Part shown: positions 25,677 to 35,105 of the stretch, in pieces | Layout: each line of letters begins with the position of its first letter | How positions within the stretch are numbered: position 1 is the stretch's first letter | Origin: Veillonella agrestimuris | Lineage (GTDB): Bacteria; Bacillota; Negativicutes; Veillonellales; Veillonellaceae | Length of the DNA: 64,000 bases | Direction: 5' to 3' | NCBI RefSeq assembly: GCF_943193065.1 | Contig: NZ_CALPCS010000008.1 | Coordinates: 1 to 64,000, forward strand | Program-made: the position numbers and the translations under genes | Notes under the pieces: generated by a model | Databases searched by the model: none | What the model was told of the DNA's origin: nothing | The model's input: the letters and a program-made list of their open reading frames with translations, nothing else

Positions 25677-27011
25677 CTAGCTTTCACCTAAAAAATATTT
25701 CATCAGTTGATTCAATTGTCCTTGGTCATGAGCCCCCATCGTTTCAACCGCAGAATGCATTGCTAATAAAGGTAATCCAATATCCATAGTCCGCATAGGA
25801 AGCATAGCAGACGAAATCGATCCCACCGTAGATCCACCAGGACTATCGGAACGATTTACGAAGATTTGATAAGTTGCGCCAGCTTCTTCACAAAGCCCTT
25901 TTACAATGGCAAAGGCTTTTGCATCCCCTGCATAAGATTGGCTAGCTGCTAATTTTAGCGTAACACCTCCATTTAAGGTAGGCAGATTTGTAATATCGTA
26001 TTTCTCTACATAATTAGGATGTAGTCCGTGCGCTACATCGGCAGAAATCATAAAGCCTTTTGCTACGTCTACAGCTAAGTCTTCTTCTGACAATCCTAAA
26101 CTGCGGTATACACGGTCTAATAAATTTGGCAATAACATACCCGCTCCGCCTTGTTTTGTGCGACTACCTACTTCTTCATTATCAAAAAGAATAGCACAGC
26201 GAATGCCTTCGGCATCTTTTATTTTCGCTTCTACAATCCCTTCCAGAACACCAAAACAAGATGTTAAATTATCAAGTCGTGGGCTTACTATAAAATCAGC
26301 TTGAGCACCTACTTCAACACCCTCTACAACTGGATATAAGCCAATTTCAAAAGACAAAATTTCGGATGCCTCACAATTGACTTCCGACGCTAATAAAGCA
26401 ATCCATTCATCATAGTCTGACTGTTCCTCTTTTTCTAACTGTTCCCTCGTATGATTAACAGATTTACTATTTTTGCCATCCATCATCAACAAGGGAAGCA
26501 TTTCTTTTTGTTTATTTAAAGGAACTCCTTCATTGACAGAACGATTCATATGAATAGCCAAATTAGGAATAATCGCTATTGGTCGTTTCGTATCCACTAA
26601 CACAGACTCTACATCATAAGGCGTATCTCCTTTTAATACAACTGTACCAGCTGCTGCCAATGGTCGATCAAGCCATGTATTTTGAATGAGCCCTCCATAC
26701 ATCTCTACATTGAGTTTTGTATAGCCTTGCACCCTCGTAATGGGATTTGGCTTAACCCGTATAGAAGGGAAATCAGTATGAGCCGATGCAATGCGAAGAG
26801 AATGGCGATAATCGTGTCCAATATGGAAAGCAAACAATGTTGTACCATACACATTGACTACATAATCGCCTGCTTTCAAATTCCACGGTTCTTCCATAGA
26901 CAGTTCTGTAAAGCCTTGATCCACTAATAATTGTAAGCTCGTATCTACCGTATGATACGGTGATGTACAAGATTGTATATATCGTAATAAACGAGAGTTA
27001 TCTAAATTCAT
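25677..27011 (-). CDS. M18-family aminopeptidase (second copy)
   Basis: 444-residue zinc aminopeptidase, longer-branch homologue of the 13086-14477 gene and close to the classical aspartyl aminopeptidase group. Visible metal and catalytic segments are SAHTDFPSIRVKP with His78 and Asp80, LFDNEEVGSRT, ISADVAHGLHPNY and the final MHSAVETMGAHDQ. The two window copies differ strongly in sequence, so they are not a recent duplication and may have different substrates. It is monocistronic in appearance. Confidence 0.93.
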   Translation of the reverse strand: MNLDNSRLLRYIQSCTSPYHTVDTSLQLLVDQGFTELSMEEPWNLKAGDYVVNVYGTTLFAFHIGHDYRHSLRIASAHTDFPSIRVKPNPITRVQGYTKLNVEMYGGLIQNTWLDRPLAAAGTVVLKGDTPYDVESVLVDTKRPIAIIPNLAIHMNRSVNEGVPLNKQKEMLPLLMMDGKNSKSVNHTREQLEKEEQSDYDEWIALLASEVNCEASEILSFEIGLYPVVEGVEVGAQADFIVSPRLDNLTSCFGVLEGIVEAKIKDAEGIRCAILFDNEEVGSRTKQGGAGMLLPNLLDRVYRSLGLSEEDLAVDVAKGFMISADVAHGLHPNYVEKYDITNLPTLNGGVTLKLAASQSYAGDAKAFAIVKGLCEEAGATYQIFVNRSDSPGGSTVGSISSAMLPMRTMDIGLPLLAMHSAVETMGAHDQGQLNQLMKYFLGES

Positions 27012-27185
27012 AAATTCCTCCTAATCCATAAACAGACATATGTCATACTGTTAAGAGACATAATCTATGGTTTCAATAAGAGATATTTCAATATATTTTT
27101 ATTTTACCATATACGCTTTCTTCTAGTGCTGCCAATGTATATTCAATTTTAACCAACTCCTAAATAAGAGTAATAAGGGGCAAAC

Positions 27186-27217
27186 AAAAAAGCTGTGCAC
27201 CTATGTACACAGCTTTT
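27186..27217 (-). terminator. Terminator of Mrp-family gene
   Basis: AAAAAGCTGTG and CACAGCTTTTT form a long stem with a short loop, followed on minus by a T-rich run. It lies a few bases past the stop of the Mrp gene. Confidence 0.9.
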
Positions 27218-27219
27218 TA

Positions 27220-28056
27220 TTATTCTGGTAAAGATACGTGTTCCAGATTTGTTTTTTCAATAGATTCAATATCACCAGCATCGCAAAGGTTTGCAATGGT
27301 TGGGTCAATTGGAAGTCGACTTAACAATAATAATCCATATTTTTCAAGAATTTCTTCAATGTGACTTTCACCAAAGATTTTGTAATCTTTGCCATTATCT
27401 GGGCAGTGGAAATAGGAATAGTTTTCTACTACACCGATGATAGGCACTTGCATTAAATCAGCCATTTTCACAGCTTTTTCAACAATCATAGACACCAAAT
27501 CTTGTGGAGATGTAACGACAATGATGCCATCTAATTTTAAGGATTGATACACAGTAATTGCTACATCACCTGTTCCTGGTGGCATATCTACAAATAAATA
27601 GTCAATGTCTTTCCAAATCACATCACTATAAAATTGTTTAACCACATTACCAAGAATAGGACCACGCCATAATACTGGATCCGTATCATTTTCCAACAAA
27701 AGGTTTACAGACATAACGTCGATGCCACCTTTAGAAGTAACAGGATACATACCTACTTCGTCAGCGTAAGCCTTTTCTTTAATACCAAACATTTTAGGAA
27801 TAGATGGACCGGTAATATCTGCATCTAAAATACCTACTTTATAACCTTTACGAGCCATGGTTAAGGCCATCAAACTAGTAACGGAGGATTTACCTACTCC
27901 ACCTTTACCAGATACAACACCGATAACATGTTTAACGGAACTTAACTCATGTAAAGGAGCTGTTAAGTCTTGAGGTTGTTGTGCTTGTGCTGCACCGCCA
28001 CAACCTTGAGATTGAGATGGGCATCCGCCGCAATCGCTACTACTACCGCAACCCAT
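27220..28056 (-). CDS. Mrp/NBP35-family Fe-S cluster carrier ATPase
   Basis: 278-residue P-loop ATPase of the ApbC/Mrp group that carries and delivers iron-sulfur clusters. The deviant Walker A GKGGVGKS lies near residue 50, DADITGPSIPKMFG follows, and FVDMPPGTGDVAITV is diagnostic. The C-terminal half has the YFHCPDNGKDYKIFG region. The N-terminus is unusually Cys/Gly-rich (CGSSSDCGGCPSQSQGCGG), resembling the NBP35-type N-terminal cluster site. I place the start at the ATG at 28056, 8 bases after an AGCAGG site, instead of the upstream GTG at 28065. Confidence 0.92.
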   Translation of the reverse strand: MGCGSSSDCGGCPSQSQGCGGAAQAQQPQDLTAPLHELSSVKHVIGVVSGKGGVGKSSVTSLMALTMARKGYKVGILDADITGPSIPKMFGIKEKAYADEVGMYPVTSKGGIDVMSVNLLLENDTDPVLWRGPILGNVVKQFYSDVIWKDIDYLFVDMPPGTGDVAITVYQSLKLDGIIVVTSPQDLVSMIVEKAVKMADLMQVPIIGVVENYSYFHCPDNGKDYKIFGESHIEEILEKYGLLLLSRLPIDPTIANLCDAGDIESIEKTNLEHVSLPE

Positions 28057-28276
28057 AATAAACACCTGCTTTCTTTTGGGACTTGCCCTCTATATAAATG
28101 AAATAATTTCTATGTTGTAAATATATTCTGTGAAAGCCTAGCTATCACGTATATCTACGATTCTATTGTAGCAGTTATATCCATTTTTATCAATATACTT
28201 ACTACCTTTAACATTCGTTACTACCAATAAAGGTTCTTCATAAGCCTTAGAATCGTTTAATCGGGAGAAGCTCTAT

Positions 28277-29470
28277 TTATTCACCGCAAAACTCTTTCGT
28301 CAATGCACAAAGGATATCCATACCTGTCTTGATTTCATCAATGGTCGGCACCGTATAACTCAATCGGAAAGAATGACCTTCACCTACTCCATCAGCGGCG
28401 AATGCTCCACATTTAATAATGCCTACATTACGCTCCATAGCAGCTTCAAAAAATGCTTCTACATCGACTGATTCTGGTACAGTCATCCACGCAAACATAC
28501 CACCTGTCGGTTCTGTTAAGTGCACTTTAGAGCTCCCTTTTTCTCTAAATACACTCAACATAGCATCACATTTTTCTTTATATACGGCCCGTACATTGTC
28601 TAAATGTGCGTCATAATCAATGGTATCTAATACGTGAGCCACAACCTTTTGTGTCACTAACGGCATTTGACCTGCTGTATTATTTTTTAACGCTTGTATA
28701 GCCGTGATGACATCTTCAGGACCTAATAAAAAACCGACCCGCAGACCAGCGGACAAGGTTTTAGAATAAGATCCAGCATAAAGTACTCGGTTTTCATGAT
28801 CAAAGGATTTAAAGCTAGGTATGCTTTCACCAGAAAAACGAATTTCACCATATGGATCGTCTTCGTAAATAAATAAATCGTATTTAGACGCAATATCATA
28901 AATGGCTTTCCGTCGCTCTAAGGACATAGTAATGCCTGTAGGGTTTTGGAAATTAGGAATTAAATAAATATATTTGCCTTTGCCAGACTGCGCCGCTTTT
29001 TCCAATGCTTCTGGAATCATACCATCTGCATCTGTTTTAATTCCTACTGCTTTACCGCCCATATTGCGAACAGAGTTGATAGCACTAGTGAAAGTATAAT
29101 CATCCATATATACTTCATCGCCTGGTTCCAACACAGTGATAGGTACTAATCCTAATAATTGGCCTGCACCGTTAGAAATAATTAAACCTTGCCCATCAAG
29201 ATTCATATGATGTACCTTTTCTAATCGCTGTAAGGTCAATTCTGCCAGACGGCTATCACCTTGCATAGGACCATATTGCAATAAGCTCATAGGATTGTCG
29301 TGAACGACTTTGTCAAAAGCCTCTTCAATGATCTGTACAGGAATCGCTTCTGGTGCAGGATTTCCTATACCAAAGCTAATAAAACCTGGCACGCCTACAC
29401 CGCGTTCAAAAACTTCACGAATAAAATTGGGACCTTTTAAGGTCACTCGTTCAGGAAGAGAAAAACTCAT
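28277..29470 (-). CDS. PLP-dependent aminotransferase (class I/II)
   Basis: 397-residue fold-type I aminotransferase resembling the 2-aminoadipate/LysN and PatA-like group. The PLP-binding Lys237 lies in AGSYSKTLSAGLRVGF. PNFQNPTGITMS gives the substrate-carboxylate Asn, YEDDPYGEIRF gives the cofactor Asp, and FRLSYTV the C-terminal Arg. The amino donor cannot be read from sequence; relatives act on aromatic, branched or aminoadipate substrates. It lies 36 bases after the TVP38 gene and may be cotranscribed with it. Confidence 0.88.
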   Translation of the reverse strand: MSFSLPERVTLKGPNFIREVFERGVGVPGFISFGIGNPAPEAIPVQIIEEAFDKVVHDNPMSLLQYGPMQGDSRLAELTLQRLEKVHHMNLDGQGLIISNGAGQLLGLVPITVLEPGDEVYMDDYTFTSAINSVRNMGGKAVGIKTDADGMIPEALEKAAQSGKGKYIYLIPNFQNPTGITMSLERRKAIYDIASKYDLFIYEDDPYGEIRFSGESIPSFKSFDHENRVLYAGSYSKTLSAGLRVGFLLGPEDVITAIQALKNNTAGQMPLVTQKVVAHVLDTIDYDAHLDNVRAVYKEKCDAMLSVFREKGSSKVHLTEPTGGMFAWMTVPESVDVEAFFEAAMERNVGIIKCGAFAADGVGEGHSFRLSYTVPTIDEIKTGMDILCALTKEFCGE

Positions 29471-29506
29471 AATAACACCTTTCTATAACACGATTTTCAT
29501 ACTGTC

Positions 29507-30241
29507 TTACTCTTTACTTTCATTAGATTTGGCCTGTTGCTTAGCCATATACCGCTGATAAGCTTTCCACAATAGGAAATAGACAATAGCAGCAGCCACT
29601 ACGATAATACCTAATCGGGATATATTTTCTTGGTAATTCACAATATCTGTACCGATAGCTACTTCCAAAGCTGTGGACGGAAATTTACCAATTAAATTGG
29701 CCAAAATATAGTCTCGCGGCTTAATTTTACTTATAGCCCCTAAGGCAGTAATAACACCAGATGGGAAATACGGCAACGATCTAGCGAACAACATGACTAT
29801 AAATCCATTATTGCCTGAAAAATCATCTACTTTCATGAGCATGGTGCTCTTTGAAATCAGTTTATGCGCTGCATCACGTAGAAAATAGCGCATAATATAA
29901 AAGCTAATGACAACCCCAATCGTCTCAGCGAGCCACGAAATAATGATGCCCGGCCACAAACCAAAGACTAGACCATTAGCAGTAGAAATAAAGATGGATG
30001 GTAAAAATCCTACAGCATTAACAAAAATATCAAGGACCATACTAACGACCATAGCCATAGGACCAAAACTTTGGATGTAGGTGGAAATTTCTTCCATACT
30101 CCCCGACGTAGCTAAGCGCCACATGGTAGGATAAAATGTAGGATCCACTACATGAATGACAATGAGGGCGATAATAAATAAAACACTAGCAATTAACTGT
30201 ACTAGCCTCTCGCCGGAGAACATATTGTTTTTATTCTTCAT
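29507..30241 (-). CDS. TVP38/TMEM64-family membrane protein
   Basis: 244-residue integral membrane protein of the DedA/SNARE-associated (VTT) superfamily. Hydrophobic segments start near residues 12, 55, 85 and 110, with more to the C-terminus. The family core is visible in FISTANGLVFGLWPGIIISW and LFARSLPYFPSGVITALGA. The LFARSLPYFP segment carries the conserved Arg and Pro of the re-entrant loop. Members are thought to work in lipid scrambling or envelope homeostasis; the exact substrate is unknown. Confidence 0.88.
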   Translation of the reverse strand: MKNKNNMFSGERLVQLIASVLFIIALIVIHVVDPTFYPTMWRLATSGSMEEISTYIQSFGPMAMVVSMVLDIFVNAVGFLPSIFISTANGLVFGLWPGIIISWLAETIGVVISFYIMRYFLRDAAHKLISKSTMLMKVDDFSGNNGFIVMLFARSLPYFPSGVITALGAISKIKPRDYILANLIGKFPSTALEVAIGTDIVNYQENISRLGIIVVAAAIVYFLLWKAYQRYMAKQQAKSNESKE

Positions 30242-30449
30242 AAAGACCTTTCAACATACATGAATTCCATTAATAATCGAGAATATATAATACATTTTGA
30301 TAGATGTATAAGAAAACTATATTTATTATATCACTAGTCTATAGAATATGTTATGGAAAAGATATATTTTACTCTTTCTTCTCTTTACTATACGTTACCA
30401 CTTATATACAATAAACTTACAGATTCTATAAAAAGAAAGAAGGTATACT

Positions 30450-30842
30450 ATGATCGAAGTTGGTCAATCTAGTACTGCTACAGTGGTAGTGAATGAAAGT
30501 AATATAGCTAAAACAATGAAATCCGGAGCTTTAGAAGTCTTCGCGACTCCTGCTATGTGCGCCCTTATGGAAGAAGCTGCACAGGTAGCCGTGCAACCGC
30601 ATCTCAACGAAGGCGAAGGGACGGTAGGTATCTCTCTATCCATTTCTCATGAGGCCCCATCTCCAGTAGGCACAACTATTACAGCGACGGCCACTGTCGT
30701 AGCTGTAGAAGGACGAAAAATATCCTTTATCGTAGAAGCAAACGATAGTATTGGACTTATCGGTAAAGGCACACACGATCGCTTTGTTATCAATACTAAT
30801 TCCTTTATGGAAAAAATTGCATCTCGAGCTAACAATCATTAA
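30450..30842 (+). CDS. FlK-like hotdog thioesterase
   Basis: 130-residue hotdog-fold thioesterase similar to the fluoroacetyl-CoA thioesterase FlK group. FATPAMCALMEEAA supplies Thr33 and Glu41, and SISHEAP supplies His67. The spacing (8 and 26 residues) matches the FlK Thr42/Glu50/His76 triad as I recall it. It probably cleaves a short-chain acyl-CoA; fluoroacetate itself is unlikely to be the natural substrate here. An AAGAAGG site precedes the ATG. It is one of only three plus-strand genes and is convergent with ilvE, sharing a two-way terminator. Confidence 0.85.
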   Translation: MIEVGQSSTATVVVNESNIAKTMKSGALEVFATPAMCALMEEAAQVAVQPHLNEGEGTVGISLSISHEAPSPVGTTITATATVVAVEGRKISFIVEANDSIGLIGKGTHDRFVINTNSFMEKIASRANNH

Positions 30843-30880
30843 TAATTAACCTTTATCGCTAACAGGCAAGAAAGCTATAA

Positions 30881-30928
30881 AAAGAGGTTACACTAAATGA
30901 GTAATACTACATTTAGTGTAACCTCTTT
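30881..30928. terminator. Bidirectional terminator between thioesterase and ilvE
   Basis: A perfect 19-bp stem, AAAGAGGTTACACTAAATG with its complement, encloses a 10-base loop. T-rich sequence follows on both strands. It sits between two convergent genes and can stop both. Confidence 0.95.
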
Positions 30929-30951
30929 CTTTGCTATTATTTACTATTCAA

Positions 30952-31977
30952 TTAGCAAATCGTCACTACCCAACCTTCAGGTGCTTCAATTTCACCGTGT
31001 TGAATGCCAAGTAATGTATCGTATAATTTTTTTGTGACTGGACCCATATCATCCATGCCAGCTGGTACATTAATAGTGCCATTTGGCGTGTCAATTTGCC
31101 CAACTGGAGAGATAACAGCTGCTGTACCACAAAGACCAATTTCAGCAAAATCTTTTAATTCATCAATGTGAACTGGTCGATTTTCTACTTTCATACCAAG
31201 ATAATGTTCTGCTACATACATCAAGGAACGACGAGTAATAGACGGTAAAATGCTATCTGATTTAGGCGTTACTAATGTACTACCATCTTTTGTGATAAAA
31301 ATAAAGTTAGCACCACCTGTTTCTTCTACATAAGTACGAGTAGCCGCATCAAGGTACATATTTTCAGCATAACCATTATTGTGTGCATCTTGAATAGCAT
31401 ATAAGCTCATAGCATAGTTAAGGCCTGCTTTAATATGACCTGTACCATGAGGAGCAGCCCGATCAAAATCAGTAACACGAATGGTAAGCGGTTTAACGCC
31501 ACCTTTAAAATACGGTCCTACTGGTGTTGTAAATACGCGGAACTGGTATTCATCAGCTGGTTTTACACCGATAACAGAATTTGTTCCCATCATGTAAGGA
31601 CGAATATATAAGCTAGCACCATGACCATAAGGTGGCACGAAGTCTTTATTCGCTTTTACTACTTCTTTAATGGCTTCTACGAAGCGCTCTACTGGTAATG
31701 TAGGCATAACAAGACGTTCTGCAGAAGCGTTTAATCGCTCTGCATTGAGGTCTGGACGGAAACATACAATGCGACCATCTTTTGTGTAATAGGCTTTCAA
31801 CCCTTCAAAAATAGTTTGAGCATATTGGAATACACCAGCACACTCATTTAGTACCACATTAGCGTCAGTGATTAAGCCACCTTCATCCCATTTGCCATCT
31901 TTATAGTTTGTTACGTAACGGTACTCGGTTTCCATATAACCGAAACCGAGATTACTCCAATCGATTTGTTTGCTCAT
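30952..31977 (-). CDS. ilvE: Branched-chain amino acid aminotransferase
   Basis: 341-residue class IV aminotransferase that interconverts Leu, Ile and Val with their keto acids. It shows RPYMMGTNSVIG, GHIKAGLNYAMSL with the PLP Lys, YLDAATRTYVEETGGANFIF and GLCGTAAVISPVG, the long-form BCAT pattern. I moved the start to the ATG at 31977 (MSKQIDW) because GGAGGTCAGT lies directly upstream. A longer frame to 32040 has no such site and adds an unusual N-terminus. It stands alone. Confidence 0.95.
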   Translation of the reverse strand: MSKQIDWSNLGFGYMETEYRYVTNYKDGKWDEGGLITDANVVLNECAGVFQYAQTIFEGLKAYYTKDGRIVCFRPDLNAERLNASAERLVMPTLPVERFVEAIKEVVKANKDFVPPYGHGASLYIRPYMMGTNSVIGVKPADEYQFRVFTTPVGPYFKGGVKPLTIRVTDFDRAAPHGTGHIKAGLNYAMSLYAIQDAHNNGYAENMYLDAATRTYVEETGGANFIFITKDGSTLVTPKSDSILPSITRRSLMYVAEHYLGMKVENRPVHIDELKDFAEIGLCGTAAVISPVGQIDTPNGTINVPAGMDDMGPVTKKLYDTLLGIQHGEIEAPEGWVVTIC

Positions 31978-32136
31978 AGTACTGACCTCCATACTTTCCA
32001 TATAGATAATCTTAACACTATGGATAGGTAATTTCAACACATTCTATAGAAAGATTATCCTCGCGATTTGCACTGTTTTCATGCAATCTAAAATACAAAT
32101 ACATATGATTCATATAACGCTTTCATTATGAGTCGT

Positions 32137-32922
32137 TTATGATGCTTTACCAATATGGCGTACTAATTGCATCTTCCTATTAAAAAATCCTCTATATCCT
32201 AAATACGTAGAAATAAAAGAAGCTAAGGATGTTGTGGATATAGACATAAAAGTAACCATAATTTGGTATTTTACGGCTTCAATAGGATCCATACCAGCTA
32301 AGATAAGACCGGTCATCATGCCTGGTAAGGATACGATACCTAATGTTTTAGCAGAATCTAAGTTAGGCTGCATCCCTGTTTTTACGACGTCTCTTAAGAT
32401 GGATAAAGAAGATTGTTGAATCGTCGCGCCTAAGGCCAATTTGATTTCTACTTCTTCTCGGCGATTTTCAAAATTAGCTAATAGTTGACGGTAACAAAGA
32501 CCGATAGCCACCATCGCTCCACTGATGACCATGCCCCCAATAGGAATCATTTGATATGGAGTGAAACTCAATATACCAGAAGCTACTAAAATAGTTAAGG
32601 TCACGGTAGCTCCTACACCGATGGCTACACAAGAAATAGGGAATGCATTAGGAATACCGTTTCCTCTCTTCGCTGCATTATAAGAGGCATTAAAAAGCAT
32701 GACTAACAATATGATAACAGTAAAAATAGGGCTTTCATAACTAAATAAATAGTTCAATACATAGCCCATTATAATGAGCTGTACCGTCGCTCGAAGGGAA
32801 CTGATGATAATATCCTTTTCTACCTTTAACTGTTGATGATAGGATACATATAAACTAATAAGCACTAAGGAAGATGCTAATATTAATGACGTAAATGATA
32901 TAGCATGAAATTGACTGCCCAT
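32137..32922 (-). CDS. fetB: FetB-type ABC permease
   Basis: 261-residue membrane protein of the UPF0014/FetB family with about six or seven hydrophobic segments. The LALGATIQQSS and GIVSLPGMMTGLILAGMDP motifs are characteristic. E. coli FetAB exports iron and protects against peroxide stress, so iron or metal export is the likely role. Its ATG overlaps the last base of the ATPase gene (TAATG), so the pair is translationally coupled. Confidence 0.88.
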   Translation of the reverse strand: MGSQFHAISFTSLILASSLVLISLYVSYHQQLKVEKDIIISSLRATVQLIIMGYVLNYLFSYESPIFTVIILLVMLFNASYNAAKRGNGIPNAFPISCVAIGVGATVTLTILVASGILSFTPYQMIPIGGMVISGAMVAIGLCYRQLLANFENRREEVEIKLALGATIQQSSLSILRDVVKTGMQPNLDSAKTLGIVSLPGMMTGLILAGMDPIEAVKYQIMVTFMSISTTSLASFISTYLGYRGFFNRKMQLVRHIGKAS

Positions 32923-33578
32923 TATAACACCTCCTCATTAACAATGCGTCCTGCTTCGATGGTGATACGACGATTTACATAGCGACGACTTTGTTCTTCG
33001 TTGTGAGTAATAGCTAAAATCGTCTTATCCTGTTCTTTGTGCATATGTTGCAATACAGATTCTACAATTAATGTATTGTTTGCATCTAACGCCGATGTTA
33101 CTTCATCGAGCAGTATAACATCAGGGTCGTTAATTAATGACCGAATCAAGCAAAGACGTTGTTTCTCCCCACCAGATAAATCGACATTCAATTTATCTAT
33201 GTAGGAATGAGGCATTTGAAACAAATCGAGCAATTCATGAACTCGATCCCAGTCAACTCGTTTACCATGAATCTGAAAGGGAAATTCTACATTATCTCGC
33301 ACAGTACGGCCAAATAAGTAAGGTTGTTGAAAGCAATAGCTCACCTTTCTTCGATATAAACTTGGCTTATAATCATCAATAGATTGAGCACCTACAAAAA
33401 TATCCCCTGATGTAGGACTAATAAGACCACTGAGAAGTTTTAGAAACGTACTTTTACCACTTCCCGAATGACCTACAATAGAAACGCATTCTCCTTGTTC
33501 TATATCTAAATTAATCCCCTTTAATACTTCATTAGAACCATCGGTAAATACGACGTCCTTACAAGATATGTATAACAT
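32922..33578 (-). CDS. fetA: FetA-type ABC ATPase
   Basis: 218-residue ATPase subunit paired with FetB. It has Walker A GHSGSGKST at 36-44, signature LSGGEKQ at 134-140, Walker B VILLDE at 154-159 and ITHNEEQ with the switch His. The short length and exact coupling to a FetB permease support a FetAB exporter over an importer, as no binding protein is present. No Fur-like site is obvious upstream. Confidence 0.88.
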   Translation of the reverse strand: MLYISCKDVVFTDGSNEVLKGINLDIEQGECVSIVGHSGSGKSTFLKLLSGLISPTSGDIFVGAQSIDDYKPSLYRRKVSYCFQQPYLFGRTVRDNVEFPFQIHGKRVDWDRVHELLDLFQMPHSYIDKLNVDLSGGEKQRLCLIRSLINDPDVILLDEVTSALDANNTLIVESVLQHMHKEQDKTILAITHNEEQSRRYVNRRITIEAGRIVNEEVL

Positions 33579-33632
33579 AGTTTACCTCTCTATATACTAT
33601 ACAACTACGACTACACTTGTAGACCTATTGAC

Positions 33633-34130
33633 TTATGTGTGCTTACCCTCTAAGTTCAGCAAATACTCTTTTCTATCCATTCCTCCAGCATAACCAGTGA
33701 GTTCACCATTCTTACCGACTACACGGTGACAAGGAATAATAATGCTAATCGGATTATGTCCTACTGCTCCTCCTACTGCTTGGGATGACATACGTTTTTT
33801 TCCTTCACGATGAGCAATTTGTTCGGCAATAGCACCATACGTAGTGGTTTCACCATAAGGAATAGCTTGCAATATAGACCACACCTGTTTTCTGAAAACA
33901 GTTCCTTCTAAATCCATCGGTGGATATATAAGCGGTTGTACACCGTTAAAATATTGATCAAGCCACATCACCGTCACTTCAAAAGGACCGGTTAATTTTT
34001 CTATATGTGTACTGTCACTATAGGAAGGTGCGTACGTTTCATCAACAAAAAACAAATCTGTTAAATACGTTAAGGTTCCTAACATAACCATAGTCCCTAA
34101 TGGCGATTCATAGGTATACTGGTAATTCAT
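33633..34130 (-). CDS. ogt: Methylated-DNA-protein cysteine methyltransferase
   Basis: 165-residue suicide repair protein that moves a methyl group from O6-methylguanine to its own cysteine. The active site IIPCHRVVG contains Cys134, followed by GYAGGMDRKEYLL. The helix-turn-helix DNA-recognition part is YGAIAEQIA. I place the start at the ATG at 34130 (MNYQYTYES), 6 bases after GGAGGA. The upstream frame to 34202 lacks a site. It appears to be monocistronic. Confidence 0.94.
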   Translation of the reverse strand: MNYQYTYESPLGTMVMLGTLTYLTDLFFVDETYAPSYSDSTHIEKLTGPFEVTVMWLDQYFNGVQPLIYPPMDLEGTVFRKQVWSILQAIPYGETTTYGAIAEQIAHREGKKRMSSQAVGGAVGHNPISIIIPCHRVVGKNGELTGYAGGMDRKEYLLNLEGKHT

Positions 34131-34205
34131 TGCCATTCCTCCATTCATATTACGTATTATACAATATCTATGTCCCCATATATAGCCTACTATAATAGAC
34201 ATACA

Positions 34206-34247
34206 GAAAAGGTCACTACTAATATATCTCTTAGTAGTAACCTTTTC
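34206..34247 (-). terminator. Terminator of the exported ABM gene
   Basis: AGAAAAGGT(C)ACTACTAA and TTAGTAGT(A)ACCTTTTCT form a long stem with one mismatch. It lies about 10 bases past the ABM gene's stop, between that gene and ogt. Confidence 0.85.
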
Positions 34248-34256
34248 TAATATCCC

Positions 34257-35024
34257 TTACTGTCTCACAAACGATTGTCCACCTTGGTTGACTAACAAAT
34301 CGCCTTCCAAGATTTCTGTACGACTATTTTGTACATAACTTTTAATTTGTCCCATAGCAAATCGGTACCCTGGACTAGTTACATGTTTTTTATATGCCGC
34401 CTCATCACTATAGATTTGAAACACATACCAATGATTCCGATTATTCGTATCTCGCAAAATATAACCAGCTTTATAGCCTTCATCATCGCGGATAGCACGG
34501 CTAATATCAAGTTCATATTGTTTCTTTACATCATCTACCATATCTTTCATTACTGTAAAGTCTGTTAAAGTTACGACAGCCGCCCCATCGTTAATAATTT
34601 CTAAAGGACTCGCTTTCTCCATCAAGATGATTGGTTGTACATCGTATATTTTACGATTCGTCAATTTAGAACCTACTTCACTGAGGTATTTCTTGAAGTG
34701 TTCCGATTTTCGATGTGTATCTAATGCTTCCGTATCTTTGTAGACTTCTAACACATAAGCAGTACTCGTATCACCTTTCACATGGGCTGCATTCATAGAC
34801 AATGTATTTGGTTCTTGTGCCATAGAAGAAGTAAAATTTTCTACGCCTACAGAGTTGAATGGTCCTTGTAATTCTTCTGGTACTTGGAATCGATATAAGC
34901 CAACTACAGGTGCATTGTCTATTTCTGGTTCTTTATTAAATAAACCAGCCGCCGACACAGAAGTTACACCTAATACGCCTATGACTGCTAAGAGAGCAAT
35001 TCGTTTTAATATTCTTTGTTTCAT
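34257..35024 (-). CDS. Exported protein with two ABM-like domains
   Basis: 255-residue predicted secreted or periplasmic protein. Residues 1-25 are a signal peptide ending VSA-A, a likely type I cleavage site. Two antibiotic-biosynthesis-monooxygenase (ABM, dimeric alpha/beta barrel) modules follow. The first has YVLEVYKDTEALDTHRKSEHF and the second has WYVFQIYSDEAAYKKHVTSPGY. Cytoplasmic ABM proteins oxidise quinone-like compounds or bind haem; an exported tandem form is unusual. No haem ligand can be assigned with confidence. An alternative is a binding rather than catalytic role. Confidence 0.75.
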   Translation of the reverse strand: MKQRILKRIALLAVIGVLGVTSVSAAGLFNKEPEIDNAPVVGLYRFQVPEELQGPFNSVGVENFTSSMAQEPNTLSMNAAHVKGDTSTAYVLEVYKDTEALDTHRKSEHFKKYLSEVGSKLTNRKIYDVQPIILMEKASPLEIINDGAAVVTLTDFTVMKDMVDDVKKQYELDISRAIRDDEGYKAGYILRDTNNRNHWYVFQIYSDEAAYKKHVTSPGYRFAMGQIKSYVQNSRTEILEGDLLVNQGGQSFVRQ

Positions 35025-35105
35025 ATGTTACACCTATATATACTCTTTACTATTATTCATCAATCCATAGAGGGTACTTTATTCTATGTACAGTAGTATA
35101 TCATA

